From positions 4,894,739-4,958,738 of the forward strand of contig RPFO01000165.1 of assembly GCA_009746045.1 (NCBI GenBank): a DNA stretch of 64,000 nucleotides, written 5' to 3'. Below, piece by piece: positions 52,973 through 62,144 of this stretch (position 1 is the stretch's first letter; each line of letters starts with the position of its first letter). A model generated the notes under the pieces. It made no database searches. It had not been told where the DNA came from and saw only the letters and a list, made by a program, of their open reading frames with translations. The position numbers were made by a program, and so were the translations under genes. The DNA comes from Mesostigma viride (Eukaryota; Streptophyta; Mesostigmatophyceae; Mesostigmatales; Mesostigmataceae).

Positions 52973-53088
52973 ACTTGCAAAAACAGAAGTGCCCCCCTGC
53001 CACCACTGCTCACCAGATTGTGACATTTAGGCTGGCATCTGTCACCACCCCGGCAGTTGTGATGGTGTGTTGGGGGTGTGACAAGGAT

Positions 53089-53571
53089 GGCGAAAAATTG
53101 CACGTACTTACTCTTATATAAAGAACGCCCAATTTTTCGCCACCCTGCCACCCCTTGGCGCGGGTCATAGGAGGTGTTTGTCAAGGTGTGAGAGTGATGG
53201 CGAAAAATTGCACGTACTTACTCTTATATAAAGAACGCCCAATTTTTCGCCACCCTGCCACCCCTTGGCGCGGGTCATAGGAGGTGTTTGTCAAGGTGTG
53301 AGAGTGATGGCGAAAAATTGCACGTACTTACTCTTGTATAAAGAACGCCCAATTTTTCGCCACCCTGCCACCCCTTGGCGCGGGTCATAGGAGGTGTTTG
53401 TCAAGGTGTGAGAGTGATGGCGAAAAATTGCACGTACTTACTCTTAAGAAAAGAACGCCCAATTTTTCGCCACCTTCCCCCACTAGCCGGCGCTGAGGTG
53501 GCGTGGTTTGTTGGATGTGGCGAAAAATTGCACGTACTTACTCTTAAGAAAAGACCGCCCAATTTTTCGCC
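53089..53571. repeat. Five hairpin-bearing tandem repeats (iteron-like)
   Basis: Each unit holds GGCGAAAAATTG, 29 nt, then CAATTTTTCGCC, a perfect 12-bp inverted repeat. Left arms start at 53089, 53199, 53309, 53419 and 53519 (periods 110, 110, 110, 100). The first three loops contain TATAAAG, the last two AAGAAAAG. The array ends 150 bp before the virus-like gene cluster, whose first gene resembles an origin-binding helicase. Possible roles are a replication origin, terminal repeat or promoter array; the sequence shows only the structure. Confidence 0.9.
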
Positions 53572-53720
53572 ATGGCCTCGCAGGGTGAGGGAGCCGGCGA
53601 GGGCCGCGCGGCGGGGTGTGACCCGAACCGGATGGGCCTCCGATTTGCATGGGAAGTAGTTGTCGCTGGCAACGATGACTACATGCATGGCAGAAACGCG
53701 TTCCATTAAAAATATTAAAA

Positions 53721-56700
53721 TTACTTATCCGCTCCATGCAGGAAAGGAGCGATTTCATCCATCGACAGGCCAGACAACGACGTGATCGAATAATCCTTCT
53801 CATCGCCCCACCACGAGGGTTTATACCTATCAAGAAACGCATGCATGTCCGCCTTCGAAATTTCCAAGCAACCACCGCCACGGCTGTTGCCCTTTGACCC
53901 TTTGGCAGAAATTCCCAGAGTTGGGCTTAACAACCTGTTGACGAGCCCGCTACACTGTGCAAAAGACAACCTACCAGCCTCGCCTGCTCGCCGTTGGTAT
54001 CCAAATGTTGAGCGCATGAACCAGGCCTTGTCGGCAATTTCGCCGTCAATTCTATTCCCTAGTGCAATCGTCTCGTCGCGCGTCAACTTCATTGTGAGAT
54101 TGGACGGATCAGCCGTCGTGATGAAGTCGATGATAGGCGTCCCTTCTAGTAGCTTGAGCGTAATGGCCAGAGACTGTGCTAGTCCAAAACGAGAATACGC
54201 CTTCAAATCAAACAAGGACTCTGACTTCTGCAGAATCAACAGATTGTCTCTGAAATGCTCCTTGGTTCCTAGTCCCGTCAACTTCGAATATTGCCGAACG
54301 CCAACGTACGCCTTCCTCCCCATCTCCTTGTCCAGAATTTGAGGGAGCTCGTCGTCGATGAGATCATACGGAATCTCATACAACCGATGAGTCAATTCGT
54401 ACACCGCCTTCAGACGCATTTCGTACGGTGAAAGTGGAACCGTGCCGCCGATTCTCCCCTCTAGATCCTTGTACTCCTCCTCGCTCAGAAGCACCACCTC
54501 CCTGTCCTTGTCCGGATCTTCTAGTACCGGAAGCGGGGGGCGTCGATGTCCCCCAACTCCTCCACAGCCGACACCTCCACGCCGTAGTCCTCCGTCAGTA
54601 TCTTGATGAGATTTCCCTTGTAGTGGGACCTCGACACCGCGAGATCTTGCTGGTTCCGGCAGAAGAGACGGAACTTGGGGCAATTTCTGTCATAGATACG
54701 CGACTTGTCCGCGCTCCAGTCGCAGACTACGTCGGCGTTGTCGAACAGCAGCTGGATGAGCGCAGTGTCCCCCGCGATCATGTTCTCGACGATCGTGCCG
54801 TAGTCCGTTGGGGGCGGTTAATGAGCGAAGTATCGTCTCGGTAGAAGATTACCATCTCTCCCTTGACTAGATGGCGAACCCTAAAAATTTGCTGGAGGGT
54901 TGTCGTGTAGCTCGCGTAGTTATCCCCGTTGATGAACATCCCCACCATGCTGTCGAACGTGTGCTCCGTGTAGCTGACTCCAACCGTGATCGTTGGGCTG
55001 AAAATCAGAAAGTCAAGGTCAGCCCACGCAGCATTCGCACCAACCTCTAGATCCTCTTTGCTTGTCAGGCTAGTGTAAAGGCGACCACTCTTTTTCTGCT
55101 CCGTGATTTTTTTTAATACCTCATACGCCATGGCGGCCTCTTTTTTTCCAGACATTGGGCAGAAGATCCTCTCCCCCGCCTCTATCCTCCTCTGACACTC
55201 AGTAACAAACCTGTCCACGCAGACCTTTCGCCAGTTCTTTTCTGATGTCACATCCACCCATCGCAGAGTCCTGTTGGTAGGGCGCCTGAAGGTGTTGCAA
55301 TCCACCTCCATAGTGTCCGCCGCGCGATAGGCCGCTATGAAATCGTATACCTTTCGAGTAACGGTAGCGTCTAATGCAATCACGACCTTGGACGTCTCAA
55401 TGAGCCTGATGAACTTCCTCAACACCTCGCGCTTGTATTTCACGTGGCCCTGCGAAATCGCGGTGAGGGTGTTATATATTTCGTCTAGGATGAGGAGATC
55501 GAACGGTTGGTCTGTGACGCGCAAGATGCTGTTAAGAACGACCAGCACCCTGTCATCAGACATCATCCCCTTCTGACCGCTCAGGTAGTGACGGAAATTC
55601 GGGTCACTGGACAAGATATGGAACGCGTTGTCCTCCCATGCAATCGTCCTCCCGCGCTCGCCAAGAGACTTGTAGTTGCGATCCTCCTCCTTGGACAGGC
55701 TGATGTTAGCCACCATGCAGCACACGCGAATACCTGGATCCCTCCTCACCGCCTCGTTGACGAGTTCACGAATCCTCTCAGATTTACCTGTCCCGCAGTT
55801 GGACTGGACGAGGATGGTGCTCTTGTGCGGGCCTCTAAATAGCGCATCCCAGCTGAAAGGCCTGATTTTCTCGGACGAGTACGTGTGAGTGAACGGCACT
55901 TTGTCCGAGTCCGCGAGCTTCATCACGGGCGGGGAGATCTCGATGAATCGGTGCTGTGAGTCCTGGTGGCATCTGTACTGTACAGCGCCATTAGGGAGTA
56001 GCAGGTTATAAGGCCCGTTGTTGTCGTGTATCTTGAGGCAGATCCTGCATAACGGATCCACAGAGTCGACGGAGTACTTGACGAACGTTGCGACACCTCG
56101 ATCGGATTCTTTACAGGTTGTGCGCATAAACTTGCATCCAGGCGAAAACTTTTTCATTGCTTCGATGGATGGCGAGATGTCCAGGCCCTGAGGTGGTTGG
56201 ATAGTCTTCCCATACCCTCGAAACACTGTATGGCTCGTTTCGGATAGTTCCGCATCATCGACATGGGGGAGCCGGGTCAGTCCCTCTTCGTTGAAGACAG
56301 TCACCAAATATTCGCCGACGTCGGAACTACCCCCTGGGACTGGGCGGAGGTACGCGTCCTCGCCGCTGTCTCCGCGCTTCTTCATCCCTATCATGCGAAA
56401 GGCCCGGTACCTCGAATAGATCATTCTATCGTAGCAAAACTTGATGTCGTGTTTAGGCGCCCAAACGCCAGTTGTTTTCTCCACAATCGGGTTCCCGTTC
56501 GCGTGCATGTCCTCCCAATCCTCTTTCGAGTGCTGGGACTTGACGAGTCTCTGGCACACCTCAGACTGATATCCTGAAGATAAATCCATCGCGCACTGAA
56601 GAAGAAACGACTGAAAAAGCTCTCCCATCTTGACACGATCCTCCATTGTCGGGATGTAGATCGTCGGCACCGTGACATGAACAGAGTTCTTGAAAATGCC

Positions 56701-57306
56701 GCTCCTGACGCGATGGCCAATAAGGACCCGCATATCTCGCTCTTCCTCGACATTTATCTCGTACACGTCGTTGAAGAACATGGATATGGCCGCTTTTGCG
56801 TACTTCTCCAGCTGGTAGTCGATGGGTTCTTCCGTTTCCCAGTCAAAATCGAAATATGGGACGACGCTCACGTCGGGGGATAGAATTTCTAGCAAATGCG
56901 GATCGCTTGTTGATAACTCCGCGTGGGTCTTGATCAAGTCCTCCCTGCACCCGAAAGCGGCATACATGTTCGTTTTTTTGTACGTGTTCAGCGCCATGAT
57001 GTACTTCATCCCACGAGAGCGACCATACGCCTCCGAAGCGTCTTGGGGTTTTTCCTCTTCGTACGAGTACATCACCCCTGGCGTCCGAGCAAAGAAAGGC
57101 GTATCTTTCGACGCGAACCACAGAGGAACAAATTCCGCGGCGGTCGACATCTTAGAGGTTGTGTGAGCGCAAGAGTGTGGATTGTCGTGGGAGAGTCCGC
57201 CTTTATTCCCGTGGGAGATCTCCCACGAGGAATCGAATCGTGTCGGCTTGTCGGTTACGTCGTGTCGGGCGACCGTGTCGTCATGCAGGTTGAGGTTCGA
57301 GACCAT
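53721..57306 (-). CDS. Primase plus UL9-like SF2 helicase (virus-like; two frameshifts)
   Basis: The first frame, 842 codons from ATG 57306, has an archaeo-eukaryotic-type primase at its N-terminus (VVPYFDFDWE, D153/D155; KNSVHVTVP, H210; YSRYRAFRMIGMKK). A Cys motif follows (CRIC at 420-423), then an SF2 helicase: Walker A NCGTGKS (503-509), LLILDEIYN (608-610), VVIALDATVT, FSPTITVGVSYTEH and LQQIFRVRH (R809/R811). This matches the herpesvirus UL9 / origin-binding protein group. Reading continues after one-base breaks at G-runs 54810-54814 and 54535-54540 through 54521-54781 and then 53721-54530 (PYEMRLKAVYELTHRLYEIP, ending HGADK). The total is about 1190 residues. A later ATG at 57150 is an alternative start. 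It likely opens and primes viral DNA. Confidence 0.85.
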
Positions 57307-57477
57307 TCTGGAAGGTTGTATACCGTATGTTCAGAAAAAAAAAAGTTTCGATTAAAGAATAACCCCTCGAACCTCGACCCTCGAGAAAAATGTTCCCATG
57401 GAACTTTTATATTCCCTGTATAATGCATGCAGTTTAGAATACCCTTTTCGACATTCATGAAAATTTCCCACGGGAAA
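57307..57477 (-). promoter_or_regulatory. Promoter region of primase-helicase gene
   Basis: AT-rich. On the plus strand, 57318-57340 reads GTATACCGTATGTTCAGAAA; a near match, GTATATCATGTTCAGAGAAA, lies at 59091-59110 upstream of the small AT-hook gene. Both lie within 35 bp of the start codons, so this is a shared promoter candidate. Confidence 0.5.
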
Positions 57478-58743
57478 CTATCTACTTTTCCTCGGCCTCA
57501 GCCGACGTCCGCCAGTCTCGCCACCCTGCCTCTCGTAAACGGCTCCTGTCAGTACGTCATGGCCCATCATGTCGCCAGCCCATTTACGTTTCTTAAATGA
57601 AGCGCCCTTCAGGAAACGAGTGATGTATGCTTGTCGCGTGGCGTCGATGCCTCCGTAAATCCGGTTGTAACGGGCGCTGTAGAGCTCGTGTTTGATCGGA
57701 ATGCCAGGCTCTGATTCGAAAAGGAATTTCTGTCCAGCCTTAGCACGGGCATCCAACGCTTTGATGAGCTTTCCGTACTTCTTCGGGATGACGACGTCAT
57801 AAACTGGCATGCTGTGCTGCGTTTTGAAATTCTGGATGTAGAATCTCCTCTCGCTCGGGATGTAGCCGTTCTCGTGCGGTCCTAGCTCAGCGACCGAGTC
57901 GACGATGCGCATCTGGTCGTGATTGTAACGCGTCGGTGGTAGATCTTCACCCGAGAGATAGATCAAGCCCATGAGCGCGGCGTCGGACGTGGGATCGGCT
58001 TCGTACTCTGCTTTGGCGATCTTCTGGAGCTGTTCGTACGTGTACCTCAGCGGCTTGTTCTCGGCACGGTCAAACCGTCTGTCCAGGTCACCAACCTTCA
58101 GCTCCCTGACGCGAGCAGTGTACGCGTCCGTAACGTGACTTGGGAGCCTCTTCTCGGGCGGCATCATTCGGTTCACGCCGTTGATGACCCCGAGGAGCTG
58201 CTTCTCATTCTCCCTCCAGGCGTCGTCCTTCGAGTGCTGGGTCTTGCGCTTGGGTTCTGATGTCTCGTGCACCACGCGAAGAACACGAGCTGTGTCGGCA
58301 AGGCAATCAACGGACTCGTACTGCGAGCACCCCAGTTTGTCGAGCAGGACCCGCATCCTGCCAATGTATCCCAAAGCGGTCTTGCGAGTCGCCCCGCGCT
58401 CCTTCGATGGCCTGCCACGCTCGTGCTGCTCTGGTCGCGCTTCCGCTGCGGCGACGGCCTCGTCGAAGGTCCAGTACCGCCCTCCTCCAGCTCGCGCAGG
58501 CGATTCCTCGTGGTGCGGTGGCTCCGGCGAGGGTGGAGAGGTCGCCTGCAAGCCGATTTTTTCCGCACACTCGGGGTTATTTGCGATCCATCGATCACTG
58601 GGATTCCAGACGCCCTTCTTGACCTTGCTTTTCGCCGAGATGCAGTTCGTCTGGTCGCGGGCGATTGCTCGCCTCTTCGCCTGGGCCCGTCGCCATTGCT
58701 CGCGACGCTCCTCTACGGTCACCGTCATCTGATGACTGAACAT
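57478..58743 (-). CDS. Tyrosine recombinase / integrase (virus-like)
   Basis: 421 residues from ATG 58743. A basic N-terminus (EERREQWRRAQAKRRAIA) is followed by a SAM-like core-binding region (about 118-200, with ALGYIGRMRVLLDKL) and a catalytic domain. Candidate catalytic residues are R272 (LPPTRYNHDQMR), K307 (NFKTQH), R370 or R376 (DATRQAYITRFL), H395 and Y403 (MMGHDVLTGAVYERQ, the typical GH then Tyr spacing). It ends with a basic tail. The family integrates and excises circular or linear DNA via a covalent Tyr intermediate; such recombinases are frequent in Polinton-like viruses and virophages. The stop lies 171 bp upstream of the helicase start. The ORF is intact. Confidence 0.85.
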   Translation of the reverse strand: MFSHQMTVTVEERREQWRRAQAKRRAIARDQTNCISAKSKVKKGVWNPSDRWIANNPECAEKIGLQATSPPSPEPPHHEESPARAGGGRYWTFDEAVAAAEARPEQHERGRPSKERGATRKTALGYIGRMRVLLDKLGCSQYESVDCLADTARVLRVVHETSEPKRKTQHSKDDAWRENEKQLLGVINGVNRMMPPEKRLPSHVTDAYTARVRELKVGDLDRRFDRAENKPLRYTYEQLQKIAKAEYEADPTSDAALMGLIYLSGEDLPPTRYNHDQMRIVDSVAELGPHENGYIPSERRFYIQNFKTQHSMPVYDVVIPKKYGKLIKALDARAKAGQKFLFESEPGIPIKHELYSARYNRIYGGIDATRQAYITRFLKGASFKKRKWAGDMMGHDVLTGAVYERQGGETGGRRLRPRKSR

Positions 58744-59089
58744 GAGACAATTTTTTGGCTCGAGGCTTTTTATACCCTACGGGGTGGATCCTTGGGCGCC
58801 CTCGAGGCCGTTTCGGTTCGTGTCGTTTTTCCGTTTTGGAGGGTGAGCGCCCACGTGGACGCCTGCGATCGCCCACCAAGGCGAGGATGGCCAATCGGAT
58901 TTCGGGGCTCATGTCGTGACAGGTGGACGGAATCGTGTCGTGGTGGCCTGCTTCTTGAAGGATCCTGACGACACGTTCTAGAGTTTTCTGCCCCAGTCGA
59001 GAACCCGAACAATATCGGAGGAGTGCTTGGGTGTCCAACACGTACTCCTTCTCGGCGCCTGCGTATCGTTTGATGGACGGAATATCCAT
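58595..59089 (-). CDS. Small AT-hook protein (virus-like)
   Basis: 164 residues from ATG 59089. The helical N-terminus (EYVLDTQALLRYCSGSRLGQ, then LERVVRILQEAGHHDT) is followed by a basic region with an AT-hook core, RPRGRPRIH (about 92-100), and a Lys/Arg-rich tail. The last 50 codons overlap the start of the recombinase gene in another frame and look less protein-like, so the true end may be earlier if there is a sequence error. It lies between the ATPase and recombinase on the same strand, 22 bp after the ATPase stop. It is inferred to bind DNA; role unknown. Confidence 0.6.
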   Translation of the reverse strand: MDIPSIKRYAGAEKEYVLDTQALLRYCSGSRLGQKTLERVVRILQEAGHHDTIPSTCHDMSPEIRLAILALVGDRRRPRGRSPSKTEKRHEPKRPRGRPRIHPVGYKKPRAKKLSHVQSSDDGDRRGASRAMATGPGEEASNRPRPDELHLGEKQGQEGRLESQ

Positions 59090-59111
59090 AGTATATCATG
59101 TTCAGAGAAAA
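59090..59111 (-). promoter_or_regulatory. Shared promoter-like motif
   Basis: TATCATGTTCAGAGAAA on the plus strand; minus-strand reading TTTCTCTGAACATGATA. It matches the block upstream of the primase-helicase (57318-57340). It fills the 22-bp gap between the ATPase stop and the AT-hook gene start. Confidence 0.5.
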
Positions 59112-59996
59112 TTATTTTATCGAGAGAAATGTATTGAAGTTTCGACGAAACATTTTTTTCGGGTCGCGCTGGTCGAAGTCGACAGCGAAGAAGTCGTGAG
59201 GATCGTCCTTGACGGCGTGGTCCCATAGCGCGAGAAACTCGTCCGGCGCCACAGCCCCCGCGCTCTCTTCCGCGATCTGTCGCGCGGCTCGATGGTCCTT
59301 CGTTCTGAACAGCGCAAGAAACGATATATTCGCTCGCACTGCTCGTGGTACGCCACCGCTTGTGTACGCCTGTGTCAGGAAAATCATGCTCGTGAGGAAG
59401 TGTCTGTGTTTGAACGCGAAAGCCGCAACAGCGTTTTTGCTAGAGCTCTGATAGAGGGCACTGCCTTGCATGTCGTCTATCAGAATGAGCGACGAAGGAG
59501 GACCGTGCTCGAACCTTGTCGCAGGTTTATCCCAGTTCATTGCATCAAGGCGTAGGTACATGGAGAGGTCCATGAGTTCTGCGTTTTTTTTCCCATCCAC
59601 GTATTCGCGTTTGAACGTTTCCCAGACCTTGAGATCGTCCTTGTACCTCTCGTATTCGTGGAGGTCAGACTTTATATGATCTATCATCCCATCGAATGCC
59701 AGGTTAGAGTAGACTTCCATCGTCATAGCTGGTTCCGGGAGCTCATTGTATTTTGGCTCCGTGTGGGCACTCCCTGAAATGAGGTACAGCTTGTCGAATG
59801 AGTTTTTAGCAAAGTAAGCCTTCGCCATGTTGACTGCCGATGTAGTTTTCCCAGACCGTCGAGCTCCGCAGAAGTTTGCGATGAAATGAAGACTCGGCAT
59901 ATTCGGTGGAGCAGGACGCTGTGGGGCGTATCGTTGCTTGATGTCTTTGTTCTCAAGTGAATGAATTCGTCGCTCTTCGATGATAGCCATTATCAT
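59112..59996 (-). CDS. A32/FtsK-HerA-type genome packaging ATPase (virus-like)
   Basis: 294 residues. The Walker A is NFCGARRSGKTTSAVNMAK (GARRSGKT at 44-51) and Walker B SLILIDDMQGS (D174/D175). A sensor-like MIFLTQAYTSGG follows at about 204-216 and an arginine-bearing LFRTKDHRAARQ. This layout and length match the packaging ATPases shared by poxviruses (A32), giant viruses, virophages and Polinton-like viruses, which pump DNA into preformed capsids. It is a hallmark morphogenesis gene, so the cluster is from a capsid-forming virus rather than a simple transposon. The ATG at 59996 is followed by another at 59990. Intact. Confidence 0.9.
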   Translation of the reverse strand: MIMAIIEERRIHSLENKDIKQRYAPQRPAPPNMPSLHFIANFCGARRSGKTTSAVNMAKAYFAKNSFDKLYLISGSAHTEPKYNELPEPAMTMEVYSNLAFDGMIDHIKSDLHEYERYKDDLKVWETFKREYVDGKKNAELMDLSMYLRLDAMNWDKPATRFEHGPPSSLILIDDMQGSALYQSSSKNAVAAFAFKHRHFLTSMIFLTQAYTSGGVPRAVRANISFLALFRTKDHRAARQIAEESAGAVAPDEFLALWDHAVKDDPHDFFAVDFDQRDPKKMFRRNFNTFLSIK

Positions 59997-60008
59997 TCTG
60001 AAGACATT

Positions 60009-60536
60009 TTAATCGTCCAGACTAGCAAGGAGAGACGCGCGGATGGCGGCCATGCGCATCTCGTATGGCGTCATCGCGACAGGTGGCGGTGGTGGAGGTG
60101 GGAGCTGTCGGGTCTTGATCGGGGGTGGCGGAGAGTCCGGCTCTGTCTCCTTGGGCTTTCGACCCCGTCTTGGTTTTGGCGTGTCGGCGGGGGTTGAGGC
60201 GACTGAATCTTCAGCGAGAAGGCGTTCAATCCGCGATTTGTTGCGGGCTTCTTGCAGCTCGAGTTCGACTAGCCTTTGCCGCTGAATCTCCAATTCCTTT
60301 GCAAGGACCTTTCGTTTCGTTATCTCTGCCTCCTTTTCCTCGTTTCGTCTCTTCTCCCTCTCGGCTTTTGCGCGTTGCTGGTAAACCCTCATTTTGTCGC
60401 GAAGGGCTTTTTTCTGTTCATCATTCAGCGGTTGTCCCTTTCGAATTGTCTTGACCAGGTCAACCTGCTCTTCCCGCGTCTCGGCGAAGGTTTCGTCTTG
60501 GTAGCTCGTTGGGGTCTCTGAAGCCTCAGAGGCCAT
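60009..60536 (-). CDS. Coiled-coil AT-hook protein (virus-like)
   Basis: 175 residues from ATG 60536. A long charged coiled coil (about 40-110: AKAEREKRRNEEKEAEITKR) is followed by an AT-hook-like PKPRRGRKPKE, a proline run and a C-terminal MTPYEMRMAAIRASLLASL. That last motif recalls LSPYEMRLKAVYELTHRL in the C-terminal part of the primase-helicase, hinting at a shared interaction helix. The stop is 12 bp upstream of the ATPase start. Function unknown; DNA-binding or scaffold role inferred. Confidence 0.65.
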   Translation of the reverse strand: MASEASETPTSYQDETFAETREEQVDLVKTIRKGQPLNDEQKKALRDKMRVYQQRAKAEREKRRNEEKEAEITKRKVLAKELEIQRQRLVELELQEARNKSRIERLLAEDSVASTPADTPKPRRGRKPKETEPDSPPPPIKTRQLPPPPPPPVAMTPYEMRMAAIRASLLASLDD

Positions 60537-60560
60537 GTTTATATTCTAGGTAGATAATAA
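60537..60560. promoter_or_regulatory. 24-bp divergent promoter
   Basis: Only 24 bp (ATATTCTAGGTAGATAATAA and four more) separate the start codons of the minus-strand 175-residue gene and the plus-strand structural-like gene. It contains TCTA in an AT-rich setting, similar to the late promoter core described for mavirus and its giant-virus host. A second case precedes 63890. Confidence 0.55.
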
Positions 60561-62124
60561 ATGGTCGTTCTAACAACATTGAGCAGACCGACCAATCTCG
60601 CCACCGGGTTAACGCTCGACCCTGAAATGGAGGAGCGTGTTTCTAACATCGAAACAGACATAGATGGGCTTCAAGCTAGCGTTACGTTACTTCTTGGCAC
60701 TTCACATCCATTCGATGAGTCACTCGTTGTCGACGGATTCAAAATTTTCTACCCGAGCCAGCCGACAAATGTGCGACTCGGAGACAATTACGACGACGAG
60801 ACCGCAAGCGACCCATCGGAACTTGCTTACAGTCTCGTCGTGAATGGGTATTCCTATTTTAAATCAGGGACTACTTTAGTCGACGATCTCACTCTAAATG
60901 AACCTTACCTTACGGCGAAAGTGGGAGCAACCCAGTACCACGTCTTCGACTTTAGCCCTGATACGTTGCTAGACCCTGGTGGCAGAGTCCTGACCCGCGC
61001 GCAATTGGACTACCTTTTTGACCAACACGGGGTAGGCAAAACGTCGATAGCTAACTTGAACGGGGATTTCGTCCTCCATCTCGAAGACGGGACGACCGTG
61101 TCGCACCAAAACGCGTTCAACGTCATCAATGACCAGGATGTGCGAGTCCAGCTGCCCTACAACGTTACGAATGGCGACGCGAGTGGAATCTGTAAGTTTA
61201 CCTATCGCGACTACCACACGACCCAGGCGCGCACGGGGGAGAGCGTTGTGGACGGAGAGGTAGGATATCCATACTTTTCCGACTCTTTCTATGGTCTCGG
61301 CGGATCTCGATTTAACGGCCTCCCTCTCCGCGTGGAGTTGTTGTCTTTCGCCACGATTCGCGACGACAACCGACGCCTTCCACTAACTGGGAGATCCTTC
61401 ACCATCACGCGTACATACTCGCCACTGACGGACTGGCGAATGGGTCCGATTCCCTGTGAACGCACTCTACTGGAGCACCAATCCAACCACCGCTAATTGG
61501 GAGGTCGTAGAGGGAACGACCCTCAAACAGGGCATAAAGATGACGACCCCCTTCGCATACCAACGCAAACTCCCCATCAGGTGGTACATGAATTCCACCC
61601 AGCTCACGCCGACCACTCCGACCATCGGCGGAGTCTCCCTCTCGCAAAACGGGGGACTGCGCGGGGAAGACGCCGTAATCACCGCGCCAGTCGCGGCAGA
61701 TAGTAACAAGTATATGAACTACGAGATAGACGTCTACAACGACTCGACCCTCACCTCCTACACCACCCACAAAGGAGGGGTGATGGTATGCGTTTCAAAA
61801 ATGAGCCAACTGCACTCCGGCATCCGGACACCAAGTTCCTATATTTCATATCTAAATCCTGTAAAAATCGCGATCAACGGCGTCTACGCAGACCATGATG
61901 TGGGGTGGGGAAAGTCGTTGCCTCCTCTCACCGGTTTTCATCTGTTGGCGAACGGAGTATCTCAAGGGGCCTTGGATGGGACGTTGAAGACAACGACGTT
62001 TCAAAATCCATCCGAAGGCGATGATGTAGAACTCAGATACAGGATCGTAACCGTAAAGGACTCGCCAAACCTGTCAGGAGAGACCGTGGAGATAGACGGC
62101 CCCGCTACGACGCTCATTCTCTAG
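60561..62124 (+). CDS. Beta-rich virion or fibre-like protein 1 (one frameshift)
   Basis: ATG 60561. A short coiled coil (VSNIETDIDGLQASVTLLLG) is followed by repeated beta segments (SLVVDGFKIFYPS, SLVVNGYSYFKSG). The frame shifts near 61440-61460, continuing as VNALYWSTNPTTANWEVVEG to the TAG at 62122-62124, about 520 residues in all. The C-terminal block ends TLKTTTFQNPSEGDDVELRY then VTVKDSPNLSG, which is echoed in the next gene (FSTTTIQNP). Low Lys, many Thr, Ser, Gly, Asp and Tyr and no catalytic motif suggest a structural protein. The size would suit a capsid protein, but no double jelly-roll signature could be recognised; a fibre or adhesin is equally likely. Confidence 0.6.
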
Positions 62125-62144
62125 AATCATTCTCGCGCCACTCC

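Noticed and set aside
53089-53571. CRISPR array
   Set aside because: Units are nearly identical through the whole 110 bp with no variable spacers, and the context is eukaryotic.
60561-62124. Major capsid protein of a Polinton-like virus
   Set aside because: Length is suitable, but no jelly-roll signature could be recognised by eye; kept as an unassigned structural-like protein.
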